NCBI GenBank assembly: GCA_002007745.1
Contig: CP019882.1
Location: 1-64,000, forward strand
Source of the DNA: Mycolicibacterium litorale
GTDB lineage: Bacteria > Actinomycetota > Actinomycetes > Mycobacteriales > Mycobacteriaceae
DNA: 64,000 bases
Direction of reading: 5' to 3'
In this document: one piece after another, positions 23,149 to 33,778 of the stretch
Layout of the letters: each line of letters begins with the position of its first letter
Numbering within the stretch: position 1 is the stretch's first letter
Notes under the pieces: model-generated
What the model saw: the letters and a program-made list of their open reading frames with translations, nothing else
The model's database searches: none
Told to the model about the DNA's origin: nothing
Made by a program: the position numbers and the translations under genes

Positions 23149-23676
23149 GTGACGAGCCCTATTGCGACCGCGACCGCGACCCTGCACACCAACCGCGGTG
23201 ACATCAAGATCGCCCTGTTCGGTAATCACGCCCCCAAGACCGTCGCCAACTTCGTTGGCCTGGCCCAGGGCACCAAGGAATACTCGACGCAGAATGCTTC
23301 GGGCAGCACCGCCGGCCCGTTCTACGACGGCGCGGTGTTCCACCGGGTCATCGACGGGTTCATGATTCAGGGCGGCGACCCGACCGGCACCGGTCGCGGC
23401 GGTCCGGGCTACAAGTTCGCCGACGAGTTCCACCCCGAGCTGCAGTTCGACAAGCCCTACCTGCTGGCGATGGCCAACGCCGGGCCGGGCACCAACGGCT
23501 CCCAGTTCTTCATCACCGTCGGCAAGACCCCGCACCTGAACCGTCGGCACACCATCTTCGGTGAGGTCGTCGACCCGGAGTCGCAGAAGGTCGTCGACGC
23601 GATCTCCAGCACCGCCACCGACCGCAACGACCGGCCGACCGAGCCGGTGGTCATCGAGTCGATCACCATTTCCTGA
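23149..23676 (+). CDS. ppiA: Cyclophilin-type peptidyl-prolyl cis-trans isomerase
   Basis: A 175-residue cyclophilin with the catalytic and binding motifs [33 protein letters not shown] and [11 protein letters not shown]. It has no signal peptide, so it is probably cytoplasmic. The open frame begins far upstream at 23014. GTG 23149 gives the compact start [18 protein letters not shown], and GTG 23131 is an alternative. It catalyses proline isomerisation during folding. Confidence 0.94.
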   Translation: MTSPIATATATLHTNRGDIKIALFGNHAPKTVANFVGLAQGTKEYSTQNASGSTAGPFYDGAVFHRVIDGFMIQGGDPTGTGRGGPGYKFADEFHPELQFDKPYLLAMANAGPGTNGSQFFITVGKTPHLNRRHTIFGEVVDPESQKVVDAISSTATDRNDRPTEPVVIESITIS

Positions 23677-23688
23677 CGTTCTTCACCG

Positions 23689-23745
23689 AGATCGACGCCC
23701 GGCGTGCGACACGGGCCGATGAGGCCCGCACGCGGGCGTCGATCT
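23689..23745. terminator. Bidirectional terminator between ppiA and the PH-domain gene
   Basis: A perfect 13-bp inverted repeat (agatcgacgcccg at 23689-23701, cgggcgtcgatct at 23733-23745) encloses a second perfect 6-bp hairpin (cgggcc/ggcccg at 23712-23717 and 23723-23728). It lies between the convergent ends of ppiA and the next gene, where a shared terminator is expected. Confidence 0.65.
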
Positions 23746-23753
23746 TGCTGTCT

Positions 23754-24170
23754 TCAGGACCCCGCGTAGCCGGCGTCGGTCAGCGCGTCGAGCACCTCGA
23801 GGGGATCGGTCCCCACATCCCAGCGGCTGAGCACGATCAACCGGTCGGCGGTGGTTTCGATCTCCAGCAGCCGCATCTTGCGGCCGAGCCGGCGGAACTC
23901 GGTGATCCGGATCAGCGAGATGTCGGCGCGGGTCAGCGTCTGGGTGCCGAACCAGCCGCGGTAGACCAGTCCCTGTGAGGTGATTGCCAGCTTCGGTCGG
24001 GACCGCCACGACCCCACAGCAAACGCCAGCAGCCCGACCGCGGCGATCCCGGTGAGGAACCGACCGGGAACGTCTGTGACAACGGTCACACACGCGATAG
24101 CCATCAGGATTCCGGCGATGCCAAGACCTGCGACGGCGCCCATTTTGGGCGCCCATTCAGTTTGCTGCAT
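23754..24170 (-). CDS. PH-domain membrane protein (Rv0010c-type)
   Basis: A 138-residue protein with two N-terminal membrane helices (residues ~10-31 and ~36-52) and a C-terminal bacterial PH-like (bPH_6) domain: LAITSQGLVYRGWFGTQTLTRADISLIRI...DVGTDPLEVLDALTDAGY. It sits between ppiA and crgA as in M. tuberculosis. Function is unknown. Confidence 0.85.
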   Translation of the reverse strand: MQQTEWAPKMGAVAGLGIAGILMAIACVTVVTDVPGRFLTGIAAVGLLAFAVGSWRSRPKLAITSQGLVYRGWFGTQTLTRADISLIRITEFRRLGRKMRLLEIETTADRLIVLSRWDVGTDPLEVLDALTDAGYAGS

Positions 24171-24326
24171 GGATTCCTCGGGGGCCGATACCGTGGCCGA
24201 TGGAGTTATCCACAGGCGCTATCAACAATGGGGATGAATCACACGCGTGTGATTGGATTACCAGAAGGTTGCCAGTCCCGAAACGCTGATAACACAGCAA
24301 GGATCCACTAAGGTGGTCGCCGCTGC

Positions 24327-24608
24327 TCAGCGCCACCGCATCGTCAGCAGCAGGCCGGTGATCATGAAGGCAAACGCGATCGCGTAGTTCCACGGGCCGA
24401 GGTTGGCCATCCACTGCAGCGCGCTGGGTGTGTCGAAACCGGACGCCGCGAGCTGGAACACCAGCAGCCAGGCGAGCCCGATCAGCATCAGGCTGATGAA
24501 CAGCACGACAAACCACACACTCGACGGTCCCGCCTTCACCTTGACCGGGGTGCGGCTGACCGGCTTGACGGTGAAGTCGTTCTTCTTGCGAACCTTGGAC
24601 TTGGGCAT
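24327..24608 (-). CDS. crgA: Cell division protein CrgA
   Basis: A 93-residue membrane protein. The basic N-terminus [12 protein letters not shown] is followed by two transmembrane helices, near residues 31-53 and 70-90, ending TMRWR. In mycobacteria CrgA links FtsZ, FtsQ, FtsI and CwsA at the septum. The frame is open upstream to 25112, but only the ATG at 24608 matches the family. It is divergent from the DUF881 gene, whose start is 50 bp away. Confidence 0.94.
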   Translation of the reverse strand: MPKSKVRKKNDFTVKPVSRTPVKVKAGPSSVWFVVLFISLMLIGLAWLLVFQLAASGFDTPSALQWMANLGPWNYAIAFAFMITGLLLTMRWR

Positions 24609-24657
24609 GGGTACCTTCGGGCCGGGAACTTCTGCGACGATGGTGCGCAGACCGAGT

Positions 24658-25449
24658 ATGAGATTAACGCAGCGACGCCGCGACCAGACAACTCCGGCAC
24701 CAGCGACGACGGGCGCGCAGCGCTCGCCGTGGCGGTTCGGCGTGCCGGTGGTGTGCGTGTTGGCCGGAGTGCTGCTGGCCACCACGCACGGCGTTTCCGG
24801 CGGCAGCGAGATCCGGCGCAGCGACTCCCCACGGCTGGTCGATCTGGTCAACGACGCCCAACGCTCGGTCGACCGGCTCAGCATCCAACGCGATGCACTC
24901 GCCGCGCAGGTGGACTCCACCCACGGCGCTTCGGCGGGTACCGCGCTGGCGGCCATGCTGGCCCGCGCCGACGAGCTCGCCGGCGATGCCGGGCTCGACC
25001 CGGTCCACGGGCCCGGTCTGGTGGTGACGCTCTCCGACGCCCAGCGTGACGCCAACGGCCGCTTCCCGCGGGACGCCTCCCCCGACGACCTGGTGGTGCA
25101 CCAGCAGGACATTCAGGCGGTGCTCAACGCGCTGTGGAGTGCCGGCGCCAAGGCGATCCAGATGCAGGACCAGCGGATCATCGGCACCTCCGCGCCGCGC
25201 TGCGTCGGCAACACCCTGCTGCTCAACGGACGCACCTACAGCCCGCCGTATGTCATCACCGCGATCGGGAACGCCGCCGCCATGCAGGCCGCCCTGGCCG
25301 CGGCGCCGTTGGTGACGCTGTACAAGCAGTACGTCGTGCGCTTCGGGCTCGGCTACAGCGAGCAGGTGCGCGGCGACGTCGAAGTCGCCGGCTACACCGA
25401 GCCGGTGCGGATGCACTACGCCCAGCCGGCGGGTCCCGTCGGTTATTGA
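24658..25449 (+). CDS. DUF881 membrane-anchored protein (Rv0012-type)
   Basis: A 263-residue protein with one membrane helix (residues ~29-47, [19 protein letters not shown]) and a coiled-coil segment ([18 protein letters not shown]). The DUF881 domain follows ([49 protein letters not shown]). The start at ATG 24658 (MRLTQRRR) agrees with Rv0012; ATG 24640 is an alternative. DUF881 proteins are usually found with division or cell-wall genes, as here. The biochemical role is unknown. Confidence 0.87.
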   Translation: MRLTQRRRDQTTPAPATTGAQRSPWRFGVPVVCVLAGVLLATTHGVSGGSEIRRSDSPRLVDLVNDAQRSVDRLSIQRDALAAQVDSTHGASAGTALAAMLARADELAGDAGLDPVHGPGLVVTLSDAQRDANGRFPRDASPDDLVVHQQDIQAVLNALWSAGAKAIQMQDQRIIGTSAPRCVGNTLLLNGRTYSPPYVITAIGNAAAMQAALAAAPLVTLYKQYVVRFGLGYSEQVRGDVEVAGYTEPVRMHYAQPAGPVGY

Positions 25450-25477
25450 GCTGGTGCACCCCAGGTAACCTGGGCTG

Positions 25478-26145
25478 ATGCAGGTTCTGGTCGTCGACAA
25501 TTACGACAGCTTCGTGTTCAACCTGGTCCAGTACCTGGGCCAACTCGGGGTGGACGCGCAGGTCTGGCGCAACGACGACACCCGGCTGGCCGATGCGGAC
25601 GCCGTCGCCGCCGAGTTCGACGGCGTCCTGTTGAGCCCCGGCCCGGGCACGCCGGAGCGGGCCGGCGCCTCGATCTCACTGGTGCGCGCCTGCGCGGCGG
25701 CCGGTACCCCGCTGCTCGGGTATGCCTGGGCCACCAGGCGATCGGCGTGGCGTTCGGCGGCACCGTCGACCGGGCGCCGGAGCTGCTGCACGGCAAGACC
25801 AGCACCGTCTATCACACGAATGTCGGTGTGCTGCATGGACTTCCGAACCCGTTCACAGCCACTCGGTACCACTCGCTGACCATCCTGCCGGACACGGTGC
25901 CCGCCGAGCTGGAGGTGACGGGCCGGACGAAGAGCGGGGTGATCATGGCGGTGCGGCACGTCGAGCTGCCCATCCACGGTGTGCAGTTCCACCCGGAGTC
26001 GATCCTCACCGAGGGCGGTCACCGGATGCTGGCCAACTGGCTCGGCGATTGCGGGCAGGCGCCCGAGGAGACGCTGGTGCGCCGCCTGGAGCAGGAGGTC
26101 GCCGACACCGTGCGGTACGCCCTCGCCGGGCAGGGAGCGCAGTGA
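25478..26145 (+). pseudogene. trpG: Glutamine amidotransferase TrpG/PabA, frameshifted as read
   Basis: The glutaminase component of anthranilate or para-aminobenzoate synthase. The first frame gives VLVVDNYDSFVFNLVQYLG and SPGPGTPE, then breaks. The second gives LGHQAIGVAFGG and VQFHPESILT. One G is missing at the run 25718-25720, exactly at the nucleophile elbow: restoring it produces LLGVCLGHQ with the catalytic Cys. The His and Glu of the triad lie in FHPES. The total of 668 nt confirms one missing base, giving a 222-residue protein. It corresponds to Rv0013. The defect is probably a sequencing error. Confidence 0.88.
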
Positions 26146-26162
26146 CCGGGGGATAACTCCCG

Positions 26163-28043
26163 CTACGACGCGAAGCTGAGGGTGATGATCGCGTCCTTGT
26201 TCACCGGCGTCTGAGGAGCCGGGCTCTGGGTGACGACGGCGTGCGACGGTTGACCGCTGTTCTGCACGTCGGCCCCCTTGTCCAGGTCCCCGGTCCAGCC
26301 CAGCCCGCGTAGCCGCGGCTCGGCGTCGGTCCAGAACATGCCTCGGACGTCCGGCATGACGAACTGGTTGCCCTTGGACACCTGGATCTGGATCACCGTG
26401 TCCTGGGGCACCGTCTGTCCGTTGGGCGGGTCGGTGCCGACCACCTGGCCGGACGGCTCAGGGCTGTCGGTGGGTACCGGCAGCGTCTTGAGGAAGCCGG
26501 ACGCGGTGAGGATCTGCTGGGCGACGTCGACGGTCTGGCCGGCCACCACCGGAACCTCGGCGGTCTGCGGTCCATTGCCGACGACGACGGTGATCTCGTT
26601 GGTGATCGCCGCGCTCTGATTGGCGGGCGGGATGGTGGACAGCACCTTGTCTTTCTGGTCCGGCGTCGATGGTGACATCGACTCCTTGAACTTCCCGAAC
26701 CCGGCGTCCTTGAGTTTCTTGACACAGTCCGCGTAGCTGATGCCGCCGGTGCAATCGGGTACCTCGCGTTGCTCGGGCCCGTAGGACACGTTGATGGTGA
26801 TCTCGTCGCCGGCGGCGGCCATCGAATTGGCCGGCGGATCGGTCCCGATGACCATCTGCGGAGCGATGGTGTTGTCCGGCTTCTGCTGGGTGCGGATCTT
26901 GAAGCCCTTGTTCTGCAGCGTGGCGACCGCGTCCTGCTGGGACTGGCCGCGCACATCCGGCACCTGGACGTTGCGCGGATTGCCGCTGACCATGTTGATC
27001 GCGACCGTCACCACCACGGTCAGCACCGCCAGCACCGCGACCACGATCAGCCAGCGGCCGATCGAGCCGCCGGCGCGATCGGTGTCGACGGCGGTGCCGG
27101 GGCGGGGCATCTGCTCGGTGTGGTCGCCGTGCGCGGGCCGCGGGGCGGCCGACAGCATCGACGTCCGCTCAGCGGCGCTGAGAATCTTGGGCGCTTCGGG
27201 TGATTCGCCGTTGTGCACCCGCACCAGGTCGGTGCGCATCTCGGCGGCGGTCTGGTACCGGTTGTCGGGGTTCTTGGCCAGCGCCTTGAGCACGACGGCG
27301 TCCAGCTCCGGGGAGATGCCCGGGTGTTTCTGCGACGGCGGCACCGGATCCTCGCGGACATGCTGGTAGGCCACCGCCACCGGCGAATCCCCCACGAACG
27401 GCGGCTGGCCGGTCAGGATCTCGTAGAGCACGCAGCCCAGGGCGTAGACGTCGGAGCGGGCGTCGACTGGCTCGCCGCGCGCCTGTTCCGGCGAGAGGTA
27501 TTGGGCGGTGCCGATCACCGCGGCGGTCTGGGTGACGCTGTTGCCGGCGTCGGCCAGCGCTCGCGCGATCCCGAAATCCATCACCTTCACCGCGCCGGTC
27601 TTGGAGATCATGATGTTGGCCGGCTTGACGTCGCGGTGGATGATGCCGTGCTGGTGGCTGAAGTTCAGGGCCTGGCAGGCGTCGGCGATGATCTCGATGG
27701 CCCGCCGCGGCGGCATCGGGCCGTCGGTGTGCACGATGTCGCGCAGGGTCACGCCGTCGACGTACTCCATCACGATGTAGGGCAGCGGTCCGTTGCTGGT
27801 CTCGGCCTCACCGGTGTCGTAGACCGCCACGATCGCGGGATGGTTCAGGGCGGCGGCGTTCTGCGCCTCCCGGCGAAACCGCAGGTAGAAGCTCGGGTCG
27901 CGGGCCAGGTCGGCGCGCAGCACCTTGACGGCGACGTCGCGGTGCAGGCGGGTGTCGCGAGCCATGTGCACCTCGGACATGCCGCCGAAGCCGAGGATCT
28001 CGCCCAACTCGTAGCGGTCGGACAGGTGCTGTGGGGTGGTCAT
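26163..28043 (-). CDS. pknB: Serine/threonine protein kinase PknB with PASTA domains
   Basis: A 626-residue receptor kinase that controls peptidoglycan synthesis and division. Kinase domain at residues ~11-275: glycine loop GFGGMSEV, Lys in [23 protein letters not shown], and activation loop [18 protein letters not shown] with the usual paired Thr. A transmembrane helix ([22 protein letters not shown]) lies near 330-352. Four extracellular PASTA repeats (first [16 protein letters not shown], last [16 protein letters not shown]) follow and bind muropeptides. It overlaps the pknA stop by 4 nt. Confidence 0.97.
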   Translation of the reverse strand: MTTPQHLSDRYELGEILGFGGMSEVHMARDTRLHRDVAVKVLRADLARDPSFYLRFRREAQNAAALNHPAIVAVYDTGEAETSNGPLPYIVMEYVDGVTLRDIVHTDGPMPPRRAIEIIADACQALNFSHQHGIIHRDVKPANIMISKTGAVKVMDFGIARALADAGNSVTQTAAVIGTAQYLSPEQARGEPVDARSDVYALGCVLYEILTGQPPFVGDSPVAVAYQHVREDPVPPSQKHPGISPELDAVVLKALAKNPDNRYQTAAEMRTDLVRVHNGESPEAPKILSAAERTSMLSAAPRPAHGDHTEQMPRPGTAVDTDRAGGSIGRWLIVVAVLAVLTVVVTVAINMVSGNPRNVQVPDVRGQSQQDAVATLQNKGFKIRTQQKPDNTIAPQMVIGTDPPANSMAAAGDEITINVSYGPEQREVPDCTGGISYADCVKKLKDAGFGKFKESMSPSTPDQKDKVLSTIPPANQSAAITNEITVVVGNGPQTAEVPVVAGQTVDVAQQILTASGFLKTLPVPTDSPEPSGQVVGTDPPNGQTVPQDTVIQIQVSKGNQFVMPDVRGMFWTDAEPRLRGLGWTGDLDKGADVQNSGQPSHAVVTQSPAPQTPVNKDAIITLSFAS

Positions 28044-29317
28044 CGCGGTATCTCGTCGTGTCGATCGGGTTCGGTCAGCGCAGCAATATCCACGCTGACA
28101 GCGCTGAATCGGATTGTCCCGATCTGATCTCCAGGATTACCGGTGGACGGGTCATTCGTCCAACCCGTCGGCGCCGACTGCGCGGGCGGGGTGACGGTGT
28201 CGGTGACGGTCTGCTCGACGGGCGTGTTGTCCTTACGGTCACGGTCGGCCAGCACGATCAGAATGGCGCTGATGATCGCCAGCGCGCCCAGCACACCGGC
28301 CGCCCACAGCAGTGCGCGCTGGCCGGAGGAGAAGGTGCGCCGGGCCGGCGGCGGCCGGTGGCTGCCGGTGACGGCGCGCGGCCGCATCCCGGTCGGCGGC
28401 GCGGCGGGCAGTCGCGGTGAACTGCCCGGGATCGACGCCGGGGTGGCCCGGATGGTCGGGGCAGAGTTGGGCCGCGGCGGCCGGCGTCCGGCGCGGACCG
28501 CGGCGACCGCGTCGGCGAACTGCCCGCCGTTGCGGTAGCGCATGCCGGGATTCTTGACCAGGGTGATCTCGATCAGCTCGCGGACGTTGGGCGGTAGATC
28601 CGCGGGCAGCGGTGCGGGCGTCTCCTTGATGTGCTTCATCGCCACCGTCAGCGCACCGTCACCGGTGAACGGCCGCTTGCCCGAAACCGCTTCGTAGCCA
28701 ACAACTCCCAGCGAGTACACATCGCTGGCAGCGGTGGCGTCGTGGCCCAGGGCCTGCTCGGGTGCGATGTACTGGGCGGTGCCCATGACCATGCCGGTCT
28801 GGGTGACCGGGGCGGCGTCGACGGCCTTGGCGATGCCGAAGTCGGTGAGCTTCACCTGGCCGGTCGGGGTGATGAGGATGTTGCCCGGCTTGACGTCGCG
28901 GTGCACCAGTCCCGCGGCGTGGGCCACCTGCAGGGCGCGGCCGGTCTGCTCGAGCATGTCCAGGGCGTGCCGCAGCGACAGCCGGCCGGTGCGTTTGATC
29001 ACCGAGTTCAACGGCTCACCGTTGATCAGTTCCATCACCAGATAGGCGGTGCGGCCCTCGCCGTCCATGTCGGTCTCGCCGTAGTCATGGACGGCCGCGA
29101 TGCCGGGGTGGTTGAGCATGGCGACGGTGCGGGCCTCGGCGCGAAACCGTTCGACGAATTCAGGGTCGGAGGAGAACTCCTGTTTGAGGACTTTGACCGC
29201 GACGCGACGGCCCAGCCGGCTGTCGACGGCCTCCCACACCTGGCCCATGCCACCGGTGGCGATCAGTCGCTGCAGCCGGTAGCGGCCGGACAGCGTAACC
29301 CCTACGCGCGGGCTCAT
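28040..29317 (-). CDS. pknA: Serine/threonine protein kinase PknA
   Basis: A 425-residue kinase. The ATG at 29317 ([30 protein letters not shown]) overlaps the pbpA stop; the frame stays open upstream to 29467 but lies inside pbpA. Motifs [25 protein letters not shown] and [10 protein letters not shown] are intact. A Pro-rich juxtamembrane region and one transmembrane helix (near residues 335-355) are followed by a short external tail with no PASTA domain. It phosphorylates division proteins together with PknB. Confidence 0.96.
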   Translation of the reverse strand: MSPRVGVTLSGRYRLQRLIATGGMGQVWEAVDSRLGRRVAVKVLKQEFSSDPEFVERFRAEARTVAMLNHPGIAAVHDYGETDMDGEGRTAYLVMELINGEPLNSVIKRTGRLSLRHALDMLEQTGRALQVAHAAGLVHRDVKPGNILITPTGQVKLTDFGIAKAVDAAPVTQTGMVMGTAQYIAPEQALGHDATAASDVYSLGVVGYEAVSGKRPFTGDGALTVAMKHIKETPAPLPADLPPNVRELIEITLVKNPGMRYRNGGQFADAVAAVRAGRRPPRPNSAPTIRATPASIPGSSPRLPAAPPTGMRPRAVTGSHRPPPARRTFSSGQRALLWAAGVLGALAIISAILIVLADRDRKDNTPVEQTVTDTVTPPAQSAPTGWTNDPSTGNPGDQIGTIRFSAVSVDIAALTEPDRHDEIPR

Positions 29318-30789
29318 GAGGCCCCCTGCAATGCCGCGGCGATGGTTGCCCGCCCGATCGGGGCGGCCAGCGCGCCGCCGGTCGCCGAGAGCCGGTCCCC
29401 GCCGTTCTCGATCAACACCGAAACCGCCACCTTGGGGCTCTGCGCGGGTGCGAACGCGATGTACCACGCATGTGGCGGGGTGTTTCGCGGGTCGGTGCCG
29501 TGCTCGGCTGTACCGGTTTTCGATGCGATCTGCACGCCGGGGATCGCCCCTTTCTGCTGGGTCATCTGTTCGGCGCCGATCATCAAATCTGTTAGCTTAG
29601 CCGCGACCTGTTGGGAAACCGCACGCCGCTGCTCCTGCGGCGCGGTTCCGGCGATGTTGGACAGGTCGGGTCCCTTGAGGCTGTCCACCAGGTAGGGCTG
29701 CATCAGCACGCCGGAATTGGCGATCGTCGCCGCGACCATCGCGTTCTGCAAAGGTGTCACCGCCACGTCCTTCTGCCCCATGCTCGACATCCCCAGCGCG
29801 GCGGCGTCGGAGACCGGGCCGAGGGTGGACTCGGCGACCTCCAACGGGATCGGCGCCGGGGGGCTGTCGAGCCCGAATGCCTGCGCCGTGTTGCGCAGGG
29901 CGTCGGCGCCCACTCGGATACCCAGTTCGACGAACGCGGTATTGCAGGACCGGGCGAACGCCTCCCGCAGCGACGCCGTCGGCCCGTTGCCACACGGCGT
30001 GCCGCCGTAGTTCTCCAAGGTGGCGGTGCTGTTCGGCAACTGGATCTGCGGCGCAGCGGTGAGCTGGTCGTTGTCGGTCACCCCGGCCTGCAGGGCGGCC
30101 GCGGTGGTGATCACCTTGAACGTCGAACCGGGCGGGAACGTCTCGGCGATGGCCCGGTTGGTCAGCGGCGAATTCGGGTCGTCGCGCAGCTGCTGCCAGG
30201 CGGTGCCCTGCTCGTCGGTGTCGTGGGTGGCCAGCAGGTTCGGGTCGTAGGACGGTGAGGACACCATCGCCAGGATCTTGCCCGTCGAGGGTTCGACGGC
30301 CACCACAGCGCCCTTGCAGCCGCCGTTGCAGCCTTGCTGCATGGCCTCCCACGCGGCCTTCTGGATCCTGGGCACGATGGTGGTGTCGACATTGCCGCCG
30401 CGCGGGTCGCGGCCGGTGAAGAAGTCGGCCAGGCGGCGGCCGAACAGGCGCTGGTCGGATCCGTTGAGGATGCCGTCCTCGGCGCGCTCCAACCCGGTGC
30501 TGGAATACCGCAGCGAATAGAAGCCGGTAACCGGGGCGTACACGAAGGGATCCGGATAGACCCGCAGGAACCGGTAGTGGCCGTTGGTGGAGACCGAGTA
30601 CGCCAGCAACTGCCCGCCGGCGGTGATCTGGCCGCGCTGGCGGGAGTATTCGTCGAGCAGCACCCGCTGGTTGCGCGGGTCGGCGCGCAGGCCGTCGGCG
30701 CGGAAGACCTGGGTGATGGTGGCGTTGAGCAGCAGCAGCACGACCAACGCCATGATCATCACCGAGATACGACGCAACGAGGTGTTCAT
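29314..30789 (-). CDS. pbpA: Penicillin-binding protein PbpA (class B)
   Basis: A 491-residue transpeptidase with an N-terminal membrane anchor (residues ~9-28) and active-site motifs [10 protein letters not shown] (SxxK), SCN and SKTGTAEHG (KTG). It cross-links peptidoglycan at the septum or pole. The paired glycosyltransferase RodA is encoded directly upstream with a 4-nt overlap, the usual SEDS-bPBP pairing. Confidence 0.96.
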   Translation of the reverse strand: MNTSLRRISVMIMALVVLLLLNATITQVFRADGLRADPRNQRVLLDEYSRQRGQITAGGQLLAYSVSTNGHYRFLRVYPDPFVYAPVTGFYSLRYSSTGLERAEDGILNGSDQRLFGRRLADFFTGRDPRGGNVDTTIVPRIQKAAWEAMQQGCNGGCKGAVVAVEPSTGKILAMVSSPSYDPNLLATHDTDEQGTAWQQLRDDPNSPLTNRAIAETFPPGSTFKVITTAAALQAGVTDNDQLTAAPQIQLPNSTATLENYGGTPCGNGPTASLREAFARSCNTAFVELGIRVGADALRNTAQAFGLDSPPAPIPLEVAESTLGPVSDAAALGMSSMGQKDVAVTPLQNAMVAATIANSGVLMQPYLVDSLKGPDLSNIAGTAPQEQRRAVSQQVAAKLTDLMIGAEQMTQQKGAIPGVQIASKTGTAEHGTDPRNTPPHAWYIAFAPAQSPKVAVSVLIENGGDRLSATGGALAAPIGRATIAAALQGAS

Positions 30790-32204
30790 ACGCGCTCAAT
30801 CACCTCGGTCCCGGCCGCTGCGATCGGGGTGTGGGGGTTGTTCATGATCGGGCGGCGGGCGGCGTGGGAGATCTTGACCAGGATCGCCAGCAGTAGGTAG
30901 TTCGCCACCAGCGACGAGCCGCCGTAGGACATCCACGGTGTGGTGAGGCCGGTCAGCGGAATCAGCCCGGTCACCCCGCCGACGACGATGAACAGCTGGA
31001 TGGCCAGCGTCGAGGCCAACCCGGCGGCCAGCAGCTTGCCGAAGCTGTCGCGGACGGCGATCGCGGTGCGCAGCCCGCGCACGATGACGATCGTGTAGAG
31101 CATCAGTACCCCGGCCAGCCCGACCAGGCCCAGCTCCTCGCCCACCGCGGCGATGATGAAGTCCGTCGAAGCGGCCGGAACGGTGCCGGGCTGCCCGTTG
31201 CCCAGCCCGGTGCCGAAGATGCCGCCGGTGGCAAAGCTGAACTGCGACTGCACCATCTGATAGCCGGCGCCCTCGGGGTCGCCGAACGGATCCATCCAGG
31301 TCTGCACCCGCACCCGCACATGGCCGAACAGGTAGTAGGCCACCACGCTGCCCACGGCGAACAGGGTGAGCCCGATGACGACCCAGCTGAGTCGCTCGGT
31401 CGCGATGTAGACCATCACCAGGAACGAGGCGTACAGCAGCAGCGAGGTGCCCAGATCCTTCTCGAACACCATCACCCCGACCGAGGCGATCCACGCCCCC
31501 AGCAGGGGTGCCAGGTCACGCGGGCGGGGCAGGTCCATGCCCAGCACGTGCTTACCGGCGCTGGTGAACAGGTTGCGCTTGGCCACCAGGACCGCGGCGA
31601 AGAAGATGAGCAACAGGATCTTGGAGAACTCGGCAGGCTGAATGCTGAAGCCCGGCAAGCGAATCCAGATCTTGGCGCCGTTGGTCTCGGAGAAGTGGGC
31701 CGGCAGCACCGCCGGAATGGCCAACAGCACCAGGCCGACCAGCCCGCAGGTGTACCCGTAGCGGGCCAGGATGCGGTGGTCCTTGAGGAAGACCACCAGC
31801 AGCGAGAAACCGACGACACCGAGCAGGGTCCACAGCATCTGCTGCTTGTCGCTGGGGCCGGGGGTGGCGGTCAGCGCGCCGTTGACCAGATCCAGGCGGT
31901 GGATCATCACCAGCCCCAGGCCGTTGAGTAGCGCGACGACCGGGAGCAGCACCGGGTCGGCGTAGGGCGCGAATCGCCGGATGGCCAGATGCGCGCAGAC
32001 GAACAAGGTGAGGAACGCCAGTGAGGAGCTGACCAGGTCCCAGCTGATGCCCTGTTCCTGGTTGGCCTCGACGATCATCAGGGCGACCACGGTGATCAGC
32101 GTCGCGAAGCACACCAGCGCCAGCTCGGCGTTGCGTCGGGTCGGGGTCACGGGGGCCAGCGCGACCGGAGCCTGCGGCGCGGTGCTCTCCCCCCGCCTGC
32201 TCAC
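30786..32204 (-). CDS. rodA: SEDS peptidoglycan glycosyltransferase RodA/FtsW family
   Basis: A 472-residue polytopic protein with about ten to twelve hydrophobic segments. Family motifs are visible, including FSIQPAEFSKI, EKDLGTSLLLYASFLVMVY and GLTTPWMSYGGSSLVAN. SEDS proteins polymerise lipid II and act with a class B PBP, here PbpA. It has a 4-nt overlap with pstP upstream and with pbpA downstream. Confidence 0.95.
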   Translation of the reverse strand: MSRRGESTAPQAPVALAPVTPTRRNAELALVCFATLITVVALMIVEANQEQGISWDLVSSSLAFLTLFVCAHLAIRRFAPYADPVLLPVVALLNGLGLVMIHRLDLVNGALTATPGPSDKQQMLWTLLGVVGFSLLVVFLKDHRILARYGYTCGLVGLVLLAIPAVLPAHFSETNGAKIWIRLPGFSIQPAEFSKILLLIFFAAVLVAKRNLFTSAGKHVLGMDLPRPRDLAPLLGAWIASVGVMVFEKDLGTSLLLYASFLVMVYIATERLSWVVIGLTLFAVGSVVAYYLFGHVRVRVQTWMDPFGDPEGAGYQMVQSQFSFATGGIFGTGLGNGQPGTVPAASTDFIIAAVGEELGLVGLAGVLMLYTIVIVRGLRTAIAVRDSFGKLLAAGLASTLAIQLFIVVGGVTGLIPLTGLTTPWMSYGGSSLVANYLLLAILVKISHAARRPIMNNPHTPIAAAGTEVIERV

Positions 32205-33778
32205 GCCGCCGCCCGGCAGTCGGTGCCCGGCTTCTGCGGCGGTGCGGGCAGTTGGGTCACCGTCGGCAACGGGCTCGGTGGAGGCGGCGGGGCGACGGAA
32301 GTGGTTGTCGTACCGTCGCTTTCGTCAGTGGTTGACGACGGAGCGGAGGTGCTCGGGGCCGGTGACGGTGCGGGTGGGGTGCTCGACGCCGGCGTGGTGC
32401 TCGGTGCCGGTGTCGCTGTCCGGGAGGCCGCGGTGGGTGACGGCGTCGCCGTGCCGGAGGCGGGTGTCGGCGACGGAGCCGGCGGCGGGGTCGGGGCGGC
32501 GGTCGGTGGTGGGGCGCACGGCGGCAGCAGCGAGCTGTGCGCTAATTCGCGCAGCTGCCCGATCGCGTTGTCGAGGCTGCCGCCGGGCAGCCCGGCCGAG
32601 ACCTGGGCCCGCTCGGAGGGCCGCAGGTCCTGCAGGCGCATCAGCTGGCAGCCCAGCGAGTCGGTGGCCTGGCCGTAGCTGATCTGGGACAGCTCGTTGC
32701 GGTCGTTGAGGCAGCCCAGCAGGTAGGGCTCCTGCAGCGGATAGCCCAGGATCGAGCCGTCGATGCCGCGCATGATCGCGACGGTGCCGTTGTGGGCGCT
32801 GACGTAGTAGTTGCTGCGGATGATCTGGCGACCGACGGCCAGACCGGCCAAAACGAGCAGCACCACCACCGCAGCAGCGATGATCATCCGCTTGCGGGAG
32901 CGGGGTTTGGGCGGCGGTTCGGGCTCGGGCACCACCCGTTTGGCGGCCGCCGGGCGCGGCGCGATGATCGAGGCGCGGCCCGCGGCGGTGTTCGGCGGGG
33001 CGACGTGGTCGTCGTCGCCGGAGACCGCACCGGCCAGGATCGGCTGGGTCTGTCCGCCGTAGTCGTAGTCGACGACGTCGGCGACCACCACCGTGACGTT
33101 GTCCGGACCGCCACCGCGCAGCGCCAGTTCGATGAGCCGGTCGGCGCTCTCGGTGACGTCGGGGATCTGCAGGGCTTCCAGGATGGTGTCGTGGCTCACC
33201 GGATCGGACAGACCGTCGGAGCACAGCAGGTAGCGGTCGCCTTCGCGGGCCTCCCGCATGATCAGGGTGGGCTCCACCTCGTGGCCGGTGAGCGCGCGCA
33301 TGATCAGCGAGCGCTGCGGATGGCTGTGCGCCTCCTCGGCAGTGATGCGGCCCTCGTCGACGAGGGTCTGCACAAAGGTGTCGTCCTTGGTGATCTGGGT
33401 CAGCTCGCCGTCGCGCAGCAGGTAGCCCCGGGAGTCGCCGATGTGCACCAGACCAAGCCGGTTGCCGGCGAACAGGATCGCAGTGAGCGTGGTGCCCATG
33501 CCCTCGAGTTCGGGTTCCATCTCGACGTGCGCGGCGATCGCCGCGTTGCCTTCGTGGACCGCCTCGTCGAGCTTGCTGAGCAAATCGCCACCGGGCTCGT
33601 CGTCGTCGAGGTGGGCCAGCGCGGCGATCACCAGCTGAGAGGCCACCTCGCCGGCGGCGTGCCCACCCATGCCGTCAGCCAGCGCGAGCAGCCGGGCCCC
33701 GGCGTACACCGAATCCTCGTTGTTGGCGCGCACCAGGCCGCGGTCGCTGCGGGCGGCGTAGCGAAGGACAAGGGTCAC
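32201..33778 (-). CDS. pstP: PP2C-type serine/threonine phosphatase PstP
   Basis: A 525-residue membrane phosphatase that reverses PknA/PknB phosphorylation. The metal-binding motifs NNEDSVYAG, LADGMGGHAAGE, LCSDGLSDPV and GGPDNVTVVVADV lie within residues 1-235. A transmembrane helix (MIIAAAVVVLLVLAGLAV) near 295-315 leads to an external domain. The C-terminal ~120 residues are a Pro/Thr/Ser/Ala-rich tail, likely disordered and possibly glycosylated. Part of the fhaB-pknB operon. Confidence 0.95.
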   Translation of the reverse strand: MTLVLRYAARSDRGLVRANNEDSVYAGARLLALADGMGGHAAGEVASQLVIAALAHLDDDEPGGDLLSKLDEAVHEGNAAIAAHVEMEPELEGMGTTLTAILFAGNRLGLVHIGDSRGYLLRDGELTQITKDDTFVQTLVDEGRITAEEAHSHPQRSLIMRALTGHEVEPTLIMREAREGDRYLLCSDGLSDPVSHDTILEALQIPDVTESADRLIELALRGGGPDNVTVVVADVVDYDYGGQTQPILAGAVSGDDDHVAPPNTAAGRASIIAPRPAAAKRVVPEPEPPPKPRSRKRMIIAAAVVVLLVLAGLAVGRQIIRSNYYVSAHNGTVAIMRGIDGSILGYPLQEPYLLGCLNDRNELSQISYGQATDSLGCQLMRLQDLRPSERAQVSAGLPGGSLDNAIGQLRELAHSSLLPPCAPPPTAAPTPPPAPSPTPASGTATPSPTAASRTATPAPSTTPASSTPPAPSPAPSTSAPSSTTDESDGTTTTSVAPPPPPSPLPTVTQLPAPPQKPGTDCRAAA

